Below the pieces are notes generated by a model. The model saw nothing but the letters and a program-made list of their open reading frames with translations. It was not told the origin of the DNA and did no database searches. A stretch of 64,000 bases of DNA from Planctomycetia bacterium. Lineage in GTDB: Bacteria; Planctomycetota; Planctomycetia; Pirellulales; JACPPG01. This document shows, piece after piece, positions 37,126 through 46,609 of this stretch (position 1 is its first letter; every line of letters starts with the position of its first letter). The stretch is taken from the NCBI GenBank assembly GCA_016191115.1, contig JACPPG010000015.1, positions 83,802 to 147,801 of the forward strand, in the 5' to 3' direction. The position numbers and the translations under genes were made by a program.

Positions 37126-38454
37126 ATGACCACCACAGAAGAAAGTTACTCCTTCAACCGGCACGTGCTGGCGTACATTCACCAGGCCGCCGAGCTTGGG
37201 CTGTACGACATTCGCGGGCTGGGGGCAAAGCGCGTCCTGCCCACCTTCGACGATCTCGTGTTTCTCACGGCCAGCCTGTCGCGCTACCCGCTCGAGGGCT
37301 ACCGCGAGCGCTGCCGCACGCAGACGGTGCTGGGCACGCGGTTCGCCAAGAAGCCGATTCATCTGGCGATCCCGATCACCGTGGCCGGCATGAGCTTTGG
37401 CGCCCTTTCGGCCACGGCCAAGGAAGCGATCGGCCGCGCGGCGACCGAACTGGGCACGTCGACCACCACCGGCGACGGCGGCATGACGCCCGAAGAACGC
37501 CGCGCCTCGAAGACGCTCGTGTATCAGTGCCTTCCGTCGCGGTACGGCTTCAACCCGGATGATCTGCGCAAGGCCGACGCTATCGAGGTCGTGGTCGGTC
37601 AAGGCGCCAAGCCGGGCGGCGGCGGCATGCTCCTGGGCCAGAAGATCAGCGCCCGCGTGGCCGAGATGCGGACGCTCCCGGCCGGCATCGATCAGCGGTC
37701 GGCCTGCCGCCACCCGGACTGGACCGGGCCGGACGACCTGGCGATCAAGATCGGCGAGCTGCGCGAGATCACCGACTGGCAGGTGCCGATCTACGTGAAG
37801 ATCGGCGCCTCGCGGGTCACCAACGACGTGAAGCTGGCGATCAAGTCCGGCGCCGACGTGATCGTGCTCGACGGCATGCAGGGGGGCACGGCCGCCTCGC
37901 AGCAAGTGTTCATCGAGCACACCGGCATCCCCACGCTCGCCGCGCTCCGTCAGGCCATTGAAGCGCTTGAGGAAATGAAAATGGTCGGCCAGGTGCAATT
38001 GGTCATCTCCGGCGGCATCCGCACGGGGGCCGACGTCGCCAAGGCCCTGGCCCTGGGGGCCGACGCCGTGGCGATCGGCCAGGGCGTGCTAATGGCGCTG
38101 GGCTGCAATAGCCGCTGGTATGGCACGCCAGATCATCGCACCGACGCGGCCGCCGATTACGAGCGGCTCGGCACGGTACCGGGCTCTTGCCACCACTGCC
38201 ACACCGGCCTTTGCCCCGTGGGAATCACGACGCAGGAGGCGGACCTCGAAGCGCGGCTTGGCGTCGACGACGGCGCGCGGTGGCTGCGCAATTATTTCAA
38301 CGTGCTCACGATGGAGCTGACGACGCTTGCCCGCGCCTGCGGCAAGTCGGACGTTCACCACCTGGAGCGCGAGGACCTGGTGGCGCTGACGGTCGAGGCG
38401 GCGGCGATGGCCAAAGTGCCGCTGGCGGGCACGAACTGGATACCAGGTTTGTAG
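37126..38454 (+). CDS. mgsC: FMN-binding glutamate synthase-family protein, N-methylglutamate synthase subunit C
   Basis: KPIHLAIPITVAGMSFGALSATAKEAIGRAATELGTSTTTGDGGMTPEE, KPGGGGMLLGQKIS, CHHCHTGLCPVGITTQ. Confidence 0.92.
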   Translation: MTTTEESYSFNRHVLAYIHQAAELGLYDIRGLGAKRVLPTFDDLVFLTASLSRYPLEGYRERCRTQTVLGTRFAKKPIHLAIPITVAGMSFGALSATAKEAIGRAATELGTSTTTGDGGMTPEERRASKTLVYQCLPSRYGFNPDDLRKADAIEVVVGQGAKPGGGGMLLGQKISARVAEMRTLPAGIDQRSACRHPDWTGPDDLAIKIGELREITDWQVPIYVKIGASRVTNDVKLAIKSGADVIVLDGMQGGTAASQQVFIEHTGIPTLAALRQAIEALEEMKMVGQVQLVISGGIRTGADVAKALALGADAVAIGQGVLMALGCNSRWYGTPDHRTDAAADYERLGTVPGSCHHCHTGLCPVGITTQEADLEARLGVDDGARWLRNYFNVLTMELTTLARACGKSDVHHLEREDLVALTVEAAAMAKVPLAGTNWIPGL

Positions 38455-38680
38455 CCGTCGGCGTCGCAAGAAACGAAGACCCACGCCGAAGTGCGATGGG
38501 CGGTCAGCGTTAGGGCCTTTTGTCTTTGTGTTCTTCGGGCCTTTGTGGTGAGAAATCCAGACTAATCGCGGGGCCGGACAATCTTCTTGCGGGGCGGCGT
38601 GGCGGCTCGATATGATAGCTCCACGCGACGGTGGGCAACTCTGTCGTCGCGGCCATCGGTTCGCGCGAAAAGGAGCCGTC

Positions 38681-39370
38681 ATGCGTTGGAAGCTTTACCA
38701 GTGCGCCGCCGGTGTGGCGCTTCTGATCGCCACCACGTTAACGGCCTCCGCCGCCGATGAGCCTGGCTGGCGCGCGCTCTTCGATGGCAAGACGCTGGAC
38801 GGATGGAAGCAGCGGGGCGGAGCGGCGAAGTATCGCGCCGAGAACGGCGAGGTTGTCGGACAGAGCATTCCCAAGACCGGCAACTCGTTCCTGTGCACCG
38901 AGAAGGACTACGGCGACTTCGTGCTGGAATTCGAATTCAAGGTCGACCCGCGGCTCAATTCCGGCGTCCAGATTCGCAGCCAGTGTTTCGACGAGCCGCG
39001 CTCGATCGAGCACGACGGCAAGACGATACGGATCCCGGCCGGCCGCGTCCACGGATACCAGGTCGAGATCGACCCTTCGGAGCGGGCCTGGACGTGCGGC
39101 ATCTACGACGAGGGCCGCCGCGGCTGGCTCAACGACCTTTCGGCGAACGAGCCGGCCCGCAAGGCCTTCCGGCAAGGCGAGTGGAACAAAGTGCGCGTCG
39201 AGTGCCGGGGCGACGCGATCAAGACGTGGCTCAACGACGTGCCGGCCGCCGACTTGAAAGACGGGATGACGCCGCGGGGCTTCATCGCGCTGCAGGTCCA
39301 CGGCGTCGGAGACAAGACCGAGCCGATGGAAGTCCGCTGGCGGAATATCCGTATTCGGGAGCTGCCATAG
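38681..39370 (+). CDS. DUF1080 (3-keto-disaccharide hydrolase-like) secreted protein
   Basis: Signal peptide; WRALFDGKTLDGWKQRGGAAKYRAENGEVVGQS, FVLEFEFKVDPRLNSGVQIRS. Confidence 0.93.
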   Translation: MRWKLYQCAAGVALLIATTLTASAADEPGWRALFDGKTLDGWKQRGGAAKYRAENGEVVGQSIPKTGNSFLCTEKDYGDFVLEFEFKVDPRLNSGVQIRSQCFDEPRSIEHDGKTIRIPAGRVHGYQVEIDPSERAWTCGIYDEGRRGWLNDLSANEPARKAFRQGEWNKVRVECRGDAIKTWLNDVPAADLKDGMTPRGFIALQVHGVGDKTEPMEVRWRNIRIRELP

Positions 39371-39371
39371 T

Positions 39372-39442
39372 CGGGAGGGCGAGGCTCCGGCCGAGCCGCC
39401 TTATCGGTGTGAACATGGCTCGGCGGGAGCCTCGCCATCCCG
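39372..39442. repeat. Family 3 hairpin copy
   Basis: CGGGAGGGCGAGGCTCCGGCCGAGCC (39372-39397) / GGCTCGGCGGGAGCCTCGCCATCCCG (39417-39442). Confidence 0.88.
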
Positions 39443-39466
39443 ATGCTTACAAGAAAGGACCCGCAC

Positions 39467-40504
39467 ATGATTCGCCCGATCGAGCGGCTTGCGTTTGTCG
39501 CGTTGGTGGCTGCGCTAGGGAGTGTTGCCACGGGCGCGCCCCCGGCGGTGCGGCACGTTAGCCTGGTGTACACGGTCGAGATTGCCAAGCTGCCGGCGGA
39601 CGCCAAGACGGTCGAATTGTGGATTCCCGTCGCATCGAGCAACGAGCGGCAGACCGTGCGGCTGTTGAACGAGAGCGAGCTGGGCGCGGGGCGGTTCACG
39701 GCCGACAAGAAGTTCGGCAACCGCCTCTACTACCGGCGGTTCGAGCAACCACTGGCCGCGGCCGGTGGCGGCGACGGCGCGGCAGCCGGCGAGCCGGCGA
39801 TCAAAGTCGAGCTCGTCTACGACGTCGAAGTCCACGAAGCGACCGTGCCGGAGGCCAAGAAGCTCGTCGCGACGAATCAGGTCGCGCCGGGCCCGGAGAT
39901 GGCCCCGTATCTTTGCGACACGAGGATGATCCCCATCAAGGGGCGTATCACCGAAGTAGCCCGCGGGATCAAACTGCCGGAAGGAGAGCCGCTGCGCGCC
40001 GGCCGCAAGATCTACGACTACCTCGTCGACACCATGGTCTACAACTACAAGGCGCCCGGCGCCGGCGTGGGCGACGCCGTGTGGGCGTGCGACAGCAAGA
40101 CGGGCGACTGCAGCGACTACAATTCGGTGTTCATTGGCGTCTGCCGGTGGCGGGGCATTCCAGCCGATCACATGTTCGGCATGCCGATCCCGCCCGACAA
40201 GCCGGAGGGGGACATCAAGTATTGCCACTGCTGGGCGCGGTTCTGGGTGGCGGAGGTGGGCTGGATCCCGATCGACCCGTCGCGGGCCGACAAGTTTCCC
40301 GAGGACCGGGACTACTACTTCGGCACGCTCGGCAGCACGTGGATCACGCTGACTCACGGCCGCGACGTGGTGCTAGAGCCGCCGCAGCACGGCGAGCCCT
40401 TGAACATCTTCCACGCTCCCGTAGCGGAAGTCGACGGAAAGCCCTTCGACGGCGTTCGCTGGCTGGGGCACTACAAGGACAAGCAAGTAGCGATTAGCAA
40501 CTAG
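39467..40504 (+). CDS. Transglutaminase-like domain protein, secreted
   Basis: GDCSDYNSVFIGVCRWRGIPADHMFGMPIPPDKPEGDIKYCHCWARFWVAEVGWIPIDPSRA. Confidence 0.9.
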   Translation: MIRPIERLAFVALVAALGSVATGAPPAVRHVSLVYTVEIAKLPADAKTVELWIPVASSNERQTVRLLNESELGAGRFTADKKFGNRLYYRRFEQPLAAAGGGDGAAAGEPAIKVELVYDVEVHEATVPEAKKLVATNQVAPGPEMAPYLCDTRMIPIKGRITEVARGIKLPEGEPLRAGRKIYDYLVDTMVYNYKAPGAGVGDAVWACDSKTGDCSDYNSVFIGVCRWRGIPADHMFGMPIPPDKPEGDIKYCHCWARFWVAEVGWIPIDPSRADKFPEDRDYYFGTLGSTWITLTHGRDVVLEPPQHGEPLNIFHAPVAEVDGKPFDGVRWLGHYKDKQVAISN

Positions 40505-40642
40505 CCATTAGCCGGAGCTGGCGCCCGCTCTCTGATCCCGTTCTCCGCCGAGAGTCCAGGACGCCTGGCGCCGGCGAACGCAACAGCGCCAGCAACGGGC
40601 GCCGGACAAGTAGGCGACCTCTCCGGCTAGTTGCCAATCGCT
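40489..40642. repeat. Inverted repeat between convergent genes
   Basis: AGCGATTAGCAACTAGCcattAGCCGGAG (40489-40517) versus CTCCGGCTAGTTGCCAATCGCT (40621-40642). Confidence 0.55.
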
Positions 40643-40647
40643 TGTTG

Positions 40648-43506
40648 CTAGTTGCTTCCCTCGCCTTCCTTCTCCTTGCCGCCTGAGAGCACGCTCTGCA
40701 AGGCCGCGCGCAATTGCTCGTCGAAGCGGGCGCTGCCGCCGACGAATAGCCGGGCGACCTTGCCATCGCGGCCGACGATGACCGTCTGCGGGATCGACGT
40801 CGCGCCGTACTTTTCAGCGACGCGCCCGTCGCGGTCCAGGGCCACGGTCATGTCGAGTTGCAGGCGTTCGAGCGCCGCCTTCACTTTGTCAGGCGTCTCC
40901 TCCAGGTTGATCGCCACCAGTTTCACGCCCTGGTCGGCGAACTCGCGGGCCACCCGATCGACTTGCGGCATGACCTGCAGGCACGGTCCGCACCAGGAGG
41001 CCCAGAAATCGAGCACCACGACCGAATCCTTATGGTCGGACAGACGGAATCGCTTCTTTTCGTCGAGCAGGTTCAAATCGAAGTCGGGGGCCGGCTTGTT
41101 CACCAGCGCCGATTCAAGACCTTCGCTTCCTTCGCCGCCGCCATCGCCGCCATCGTTGGCCACGAGCGGCTCGGCGGCCGGCTTCAGCTTCCACTGGTGA
41201 AAGGCGAGCGTCGCCGCCGATTTCTCGATGGCGGTGCCGATCAATAGTTCGTCGATCTGCCCGACGTCCACCCGGCACGCGCCCAACAGTTCGCTCCGGC
41301 CCGACAGCGTCGCGCCCGCGAATTCCTGGGCGACAAACGTCAACCGCTTGCCGTCTCCCTGCAAGGCTTGCACGCGGGTGGCGGCCGAGTCCTTCGACGC
41401 CGCGCGGGCCGCGTCACCCGCCAACTCGTCGGGATGCAGCCAGATGATCCGGGCGATGCTCTCGCGCGGCACGGTTTTCGTTTCCAGCCGCACCTCGACT
41501 TGCAATTCCTTGTCGTTCATTTCGATCAGCCTGCCGCGCAAATAGTCGCCGTCCACCGAGCGGATGAGCTGCAGGGGCGGGTTGTCGCGCTGCATGCGGG
41601 GCAACGTCAAAAGCCGTTCCTTTTTGTTCTTGGCGATCTTCGCCGGCTGCGCCTCGGGCATCAGCTCGAGCACCTTGAGGTCTTCGTGCCGAATGAACGT
41701 GGCGTCCGTAATCGCTGTCACAAATGTGACGCCCTTCTCGTCGATGCCGGTCGCCGTGCACGGAACCGTGTCGCCCGACCGCAAGTGCAGGACGGCCTGC
41801 TCCTTCCGTTTGGGCGGCTGGGGCGCCGCGGCAGCGGGGGCGCCGCCGACCAGCCTCTGAATCTGAGCGAAAACGCCGGCGGCAGGTGGGGCAACCGGCG
41901 CGGCAGCGGGAGCCACCACGACGCGCCCGACCACGCCACGCCGCTGTTGCGCTTGCGTTGCCGCCGCCGCGGGCGGAGGAGGTGGATCGCGATAGACAAT
42001 CCGTCCCGACACGCCGCGCGATAAGGCGCTGGCCGCAGCGCTCGACTGCGGTTGCCAGACAAGGCACGTCGCGTCGCCTTCGTGCCCTTCGACGAGACAG
42101 CCGCGCAGCCTTACGCCGTCGATCTCCAGCCGCCCCTCACGTCCGGCCAGCTTGGGCGTGCTCGTGGCGCGCTCCATCACCGCCAGCGAATGAAGCGTCT
42201 GGATCGGCGAGGCGAGCGGCTCGCGAATGCCGGGACACTTGATCCACACCTTGCCGCCCTCGACCTTGATCAGTTGTCCGCTGATCCGGCGGCCGTCGAG
42301 GTGCACGGCGCGCAACGAGCGGGGAACGGCCGCTGCCTCCTGCGACACGAAGACGTCCCGCACGCTTGTCGCATCGACGCGGCGTTGCTCGGCGCCCTCT
42401 TCAATCACAAATTCGCGCGTGGCGGGATCGTACGAGGCCAGCCGGCCGTAGGTGATCGTGCCGTCGGTGCCGTGGATGCGGGCTTTGTTCAGATCGACCG
42501 ACAGCGGCGCCTCGCCATTCCAGCGGCCGATGCGCAAACGCTCGAGGCCGACGTCCCCGTACTTGTTGGTGATCGAGAACCCGCCGGCAGGTTGCGGCTT
42601 GGCGGTCGCCACTTGCAAATCGGCGAGCTGCTCGCCGCCGGCGGAAAAGACCAGCATCCGCCCCTTCTCCTGGTCGAGAAACGCCTGCAGGTGAACGCGG
42701 CCCGCCTTCGAGTCGTCGACCTGCATGAGCGCGGCGACGTCGGCCTCGCGCTCCGTCTCGCGCCACACGACGAGCTTCTTTTCCCAGACCTCGATGTGGA
42801 AGGCGCGCAAGATCGATTTCGGCTCGGCCCCGATCCCGAAAGCCATGTCGAAGTCCGGCTTGTTTTGCCACGAAAGCTCGATGTCGAGCCGCGCCAGCGG
42901 TGGAATTCCCAAGTCCCGGCGCAAGACCATGCCATGCCCTTCGGTGACCAGGTGCCCCCCTTCCTCGCGCCAACGAAACGCCCCCGATGGTTGCCAACCG
43001 GTCAAACCGCTCGGGCCTGAGTAAACCAGGTCGTCCGCCTTCCAACGGTGCATCCGGCAGATCGTCGCCCGCTCGACGTGCAATGTGCCCAGGCCGGCAA
43101 CTTCGAGGACCGCTTCATCCCCCGCCAGGGCCACGAGCGATCCGAACAGCACGTCGCCGCCAGCCAGCTCGAAGCAATACTCCCCTTCCGGCAAAGGCAG
43201 CGGTTCGGGAACGGGAAAGTGGACGGCACTCACGCTCGGTAGCGCGAAGCGGAATGGCGCGGTGAACCCTTTGGCTTGCCAGGCGATGGCGTCCGGTTGC
43301 CGCGAATCCACGAGCTCGCCCGCGGAAAAATCTCCATTCGCCAGGTGCAGCGTCACCCCGGACGGCTGCGCTGCTGGCGCAGCCTGCGCCGCCTGATCGG
43401 CGGCACGCGCTACGCCCGCGGCCAGACAAACCGCGATCAGACACGCAAACGCGCGGCAATGCCTCACGGCCGCGTCGAGCCAGGTAGTCGAGCGCATCTT
43501 CGTCAT
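40648..43506 (-). CDS. Large secreted protein with C-terminal TlpA/thioredoxin domain
   Basis: Start MTKMRSTTWLDAAVRHC; C-terminal VVLDFWASWCGPCLQVMPQVDRVAREF...GATSIPQTVIVGRDGKV; ATGA overlap with upstream gene. Confidence 0.88.
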   Translation of the reverse strand: MTKMRSTTWLDAAVRHCRAFACLIAVCLAAGVARAADQAAQAAPAAQPSGVTLHLANGDFSAGELVDSRQPDAIAWQAKGFTAPFRFALPSVSAVHFPVPEPLPLPEGEYCFELAGGDVLFGSLVALAGDEAVLEVAGLGTLHVERATICRMHRWKADDLVYSGPSGLTGWQPSGAFRWREEGGHLVTEGHGMVLRRDLGIPPLARLDIELSWQNKPDFDMAFGIGAEPKSILRAFHIEVWEKKLVVWRETEREADVAALMQVDDSKAGRVHLQAFLDQEKGRMLVFSAGGEQLADLQVATAKPQPAGGFSITNKYGDVGLERLRIGRWNGEAPLSVDLNKARIHGTDGTITYGRLASYDPATREFVIEEGAEQRRVDATSVRDVFVSQEAAAVPRSLRAVHLDGRRISGQLIKVEGGKVWIKCPGIREPLASPIQTLHSLAVMERATSTPKLAGREGRLEIDGVRLRGCLVEGHEGDATCLVWQPQSSAAASALSRGVSGRIVYRDPPPPPAAAATQAQQRRGVVGRVVVAPAAAPVAPPAAGVFAQIQRLVGGAPAAAAPQPPKRKEQAVLHLRSGDTVPCTATGIDEKGVTFVTAITDATFIRHEDLKVLELMPEAQPAKIAKNKKERLLTLPRMQRDNPPLQLIRSVDGDYLRGRLIEMNDKELQVEVRLETKTVPRESIARIIWLHPDELAGDAARAASKDSAATRVQALQGDGKRLTFVAQEFAGATLSGRSELLGACRVDVGQIDELLIGTAIEKSAATLAFHQWKLKPAAEPLVANDGGDGGGEGSEGLESALVNKPAPDFDLNLLDEKKRFRLSDHKDSVVVLDFWASWCGPCLQVMPQVDRVAREFADQGVKLVAINLEETPDKVKAALERLQLDMTVALDRDGRVAEKYGATSIPQTVIVGRDGKVARLFVGGSARFDEQLRAALQSVLSGGKEKEGEGSN

Positions 43507-44573
43507 CGTTCGTAAATGGGGAGGAAGCGATAGTTCAACGCGAGCGCCAAAAGCGAAAACGACGTACCGACCGTCGTGCCGAATTGCGACTGAAAGCTGC
43601 CGTTGGCAAGCTGCGACGTTTTGAGCTGCCGCACCAAAAGCTTGTTCCACTTCTCCCAAGCCTCGACGTCTCCCTGAAACAACGCCTGCGCCTGGTAGTA
43701 GCGGGTGTACTCGGCATAGGCCTGCTGCGGGCTGTTCTCGAGGCGTTGGGTCAGGTAGCCGAGCGTCGCCTTGAACTGCGGCAGGTCCTTGCGCCGCGCG
43801 ACGGCGTACACAAGCGTGGCGATCGAGATCCGCGCGAACGACTCATCGAAGCCGCCGAACCCGCCAGCGTAGGCCACCTGGCCCGCGTCGGACGTCATCT
43901 TCGTGTAGTAGGTGATCGCCTTGTCGATCGCCTCGTCGGGGATCTCGATGCCGGCGTTCCGCGCTGCCAATAGCCCCACCAGCACCGCGCCGCTTACGGA
44001 GGTGTCGGCGTCGTGGCTGTCGGGCGAGTAGCGCCAACCGCCGAACTGATTCTTCTTTTGCGACGTGATCGCGGCGCGAACGGCCAGCTCCAAGGCAACG
44101 CCGATCGAGCGGCGCTTGGGCTCGGAGCCCGTCCACAGCGCGCGGTCATCCACCGTGCCGTACGCCTCGGCCAAGGCCAGCATGGCGAAACCGTGGTGGT
44201 ACATGCTGTGACCGAGGATGCCGGTCTCGGCATTTTGTTCGCCGATCAGGCTGCGCAGCGCGCGGCGGACGTTGTTGCTGTACAGGCCGAAATTCGGGTC
44301 CTCGCCCGAGGCCAACAGCACCATGAGCGCCATGCCGGTGATGCCGGGCCCTTGCTCGCCGGTGTTCTTCCAGTTGCCGCTTTCGTCTTGCGTGCTGACG
44401 AGGAACTGTAAGCCGCGATCGTAGATTTCCCGCACGTCGCGGGGGACCGACTCGCTCGCGCGAAGCGAGGGGGCCTGGGCCCGCGCCGGGCACGCGGCCG
44501 CCGCGATCGAGAGCGCCGCGATGGCGACTACCCAGCCGGTAGGGCGGAAGTGCGACGTTGCCGCTTTGTTCAT
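43503..44573 (-). CDS. Prenyltransferase/squalene oxidase-repeat (terpenoid cyclase-fold) secreted protein
   Basis: GLQFLVSTQDESGNWKNTGEQGPGITGMALMVLL, HSMYHHGFAMLALAEAYG. Confidence 0.88.
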   Translation of the reverse strand: MNKAATSHFRPTGWVVAIAALSIAAAACPARAQAPSLRASESVPRDVREIYDRGLQFLVSTQDESGNWKNTGEQGPGITGMALMVLLASGEDPNFGLYSNNVRRALRSLIGEQNAETGILGHSMYHHGFAMLALAEAYGTVDDRALWTGSEPKRRSIGVALELAVRAAITSQKKNQFGGWRYSPDSHDADTSVSGAVLVGLLAARNAGIEIPDEAIDKAITYYTKMTSDAGQVAYAGGFGGFDESFARISIATLVYAVARRKDLPQFKATLGYLTQRLENSPQQAYAEYTRYYQAQALFQGDVEAWEKWNKLLVRQLKTSQLANGSFQSQFGTTVGTSFSLLALALNYRFLPIYER

Positions 44574-44642
44574 GGCTCGTTTTTCCGCGTGGCTTTCCTG
44601 CGGCCCACGGCGGCCGGCGATTGCCGGAGAACTGCGAAGTCC

Positions 44643-44720
44643 GGGGTCTGGCTCATTTTTCGGCACACGCGGCCTTCAATCTTTTGAAAGGACCTTCGGC
44701 CGAAAAATGTGCCAGACCCC
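44643..44720. repeat. REP-like hairpin, family 1 copy, flanked by 12-bp direct repeats
   Basis: Left arm 44643-44664, right arm 44699-44720 (21/22 complementary); GGCGATTGCCGG at 44616-44627 and 44748-44759. Confidence 0.85.
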
Positions 44721-44762
44721 CTCTCCCCGGACTTTGCAGTTCTCCTGGGCGATTGCCGGGCA

Positions 44763-45593
44763 CTATGGTCGATCGAAGTCCTCGGGGAGGATACCGTTTT
44801 GCACAAAGAATTGCTTCATCTGCTTGTACTGATTGAGTTGCTGCTGTATCGATTGCCATTGGCGATCGTCGAAGATCGGCTTCACCTTGTCCTGGGGCAC
44901 CTTGGCAAGCTGATACATGATGACGTAGTAATCGTACTGGCCGAAGACGTGCGGCGGACTGGTGTTCGCGAGCACGACGTCGAAGAGCGCCTTGCGCTGG
45001 TCGCTGCGCAGGGCGACGGCGTTGTCCAACGTGGTCAGCGCCGCTTCGATGCTCGCGCGATAGCGGAAGCGCCGGCGTTCCTCTTGGACGCCCTGATACT
45101 TGGCGTCCTGCTCGGAATTGAGCGTTTTGCGCAGCGTCTTACCGAAAAACGACGTCTCGCCGAACAGCCCCTTGGCCTGCTTCATCTGCAGGGGCTGAAT
45201 CTCTTGCCAGATATTGTTGAAGGCCATCCGGTCGTTCTTGGCCACCATGAACTTCTGACGCGTTTGCTCGACTTCCTCGAAGAAGCGCTTGATGTCGCCG
45301 TTCGCGGCCAGCGACAACTTCTGCTTTTGATCGTCCGTGAGGCCGCAGACCCGATCCAGCTCGTCGATCTGCAGCTTGAGCCGGGCCTTGATCCGGTCCT
45401 GGGCGGTCTGCGCGTTGCCAGCGCCTTGGAAAAGCCATTGATCGAAGTTCGAATCGTCGATGGCAAAACCGATGTCGACGGCGGCGGCGTCGGGCGGCGG
45501 CTCCTCGTCGTCGGGCGCGGCCGCGGCGATCGCCGGCCCCAAGAGCAGGACCACAAGCGCTGCGGCGCGGAGCTGGCACATCACGATGTTCAT
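44763..45593 (-). CDS. Hypothetical secreted protein
   Basis: 276 aa, signal peptide, helical; adjacent to and co-oriented with the next gene. Confidence 0.75.
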   Translation of the reverse strand: MNIVMCQLRAAALVVLLLGPAIAAAAPDDEEPPPDAAAVDIGFAIDDSNFDQWLFQGAGNAQTAQDRIKARLKLQIDELDRVCGLTDDQKQKLSLAANGDIKRFFEEVEQTRQKFMVAKNDRMAFNNIWQEIQPLQMKQAKGLFGETSFFGKTLRKTLNSEQDAKYQGVQEERRRFRYRASIEAALTTLDNAVALRSDQRKALFDVVLANTSPPHVFGQYDYYVIMYQLAKVPQDKVKPIFDDRQWQSIQQQLNQYKQMKQFFVQNGILPEDFDRP

Positions 45594-46592
45594 CTAGTTG
45601 GCTCGAAGGATCACGCCGCCGTTGAAAATGACGCCGTTTACCGCCGCTGCCTTGGCCTGCTCGGGCTCATCGCCCCACCACCCGTCGTTCTCTTCGGCGA
45701 CGGCCCAGCCACCCCCGCTGTAGCCGAAGGCGACCTTTTGCAAGCCGTTCCAAACCGACTTCTGCTCTCCGGTCAGATGGGGAACCACGGCCTTGTCGGG
45801 AATCATGGGAAAGTACTGGTCGCCGTAGCCGGCCATCAGCCATTGCTCCCAGGCGTCCTGCCAGTTGGCCGCGATCGAGGCCGTGATCTCCTCGCGTTGC
45901 TCGGCGGTCAGAAACAGCGTCCCGTCCAGTCGCGAGACGAACGCCAGCACCGCGGCATGCTTGCGGTTCTCGGCGCGTTTGGTCGTCTCGTCGATGTAAC
46001 GAGTGAACTCCTCCGGCGGAAGCGCCTCCTTGAGCGCCGGCAAAAGCGCGTCGTGAATGATCTTGGGTGGATACGGCTGTGCGGCGCTCGCGGCGTTGGC
46101 CGCGCGGCGCCGGCCCTGCTGCATGTCGACAAATTGCTTGGCCGCCTCTTTCAACCCCGCCTCGCCGGCGGCCTTGACCTGGGGACGTTTCTCCTTGGGC
46201 ACCTCGCACAAGTGGCGAATGAAGGCCAACTCCGCGGACAGCGCAGGCCGGAATTGGGCCTGGAACTGCTGCAGCAGCGCATCGTTCTGGGCAGCCGCGT
46301 TGAGTGGAACGGCCGCGGCGGCCGGCGCCGCGACGGCCTGCTTCTTCGCCGCCTTCGCCTTCTTAGCCTTCTCTTCGGCGGCTTTGGCCGCGGCCTGTTT
46401 CTTCTTGGCGTCCTGCTGTTGTTTGTCGTCCTTGTCTTTAGTCGCCGCCACTGGCCGTGGCGCCGCAAGCGCCTGGAATGCGTTGGCGTCGTTTGCCTTC
46501 TTGGCATTATCGTCGGCCCGCGCGACGCCGGCGCAGAGACAAACACTGGCAAGCGCGATCGCCATCGTTCGGCTATGGTGCAGCTTCTTCAT
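45594..46592 (-). CDS. Hypothetical secreted protein with Lys/Ala-rich linker
   Basis: 332 aa; MKKLHHSRTMAIALASVCLCAGVARADD signal peptide; KKKQAAAKAAEEKAKKAKAAKKQ. Confidence 0.75.
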   Translation of the reverse strand: MKKLHHSRTMAIALASVCLCAGVARADDNAKKANDANAFQALAAPRPVAATKDKDDKQQQDAKKKQAAAKAAEEKAKKAKAAKKQAVAAPAAAAVPLNAAAQNDALLQQFQAQFRPALSAELAFIRHLCEVPKEKRPQVKAAGEAGLKEAAKQFVDMQQGRRRAANAASAAQPYPPKIIHDALLPALKEALPPEEFTRYIDETTKRAENRKHAAVLAFVSRLDGTLFLTAEQREEITASIAANWQDAWEQWLMAGYGDQYFPMIPDKAVVPHLTGEQKSVWNGLQKVAFGYSGGGWAVAEENDGWWGDEPEQAKAAAVNGVIFNGGVILRAN

Positions 46593-46609
46593 CGTGCGTT
46601 CCAGTTAGA

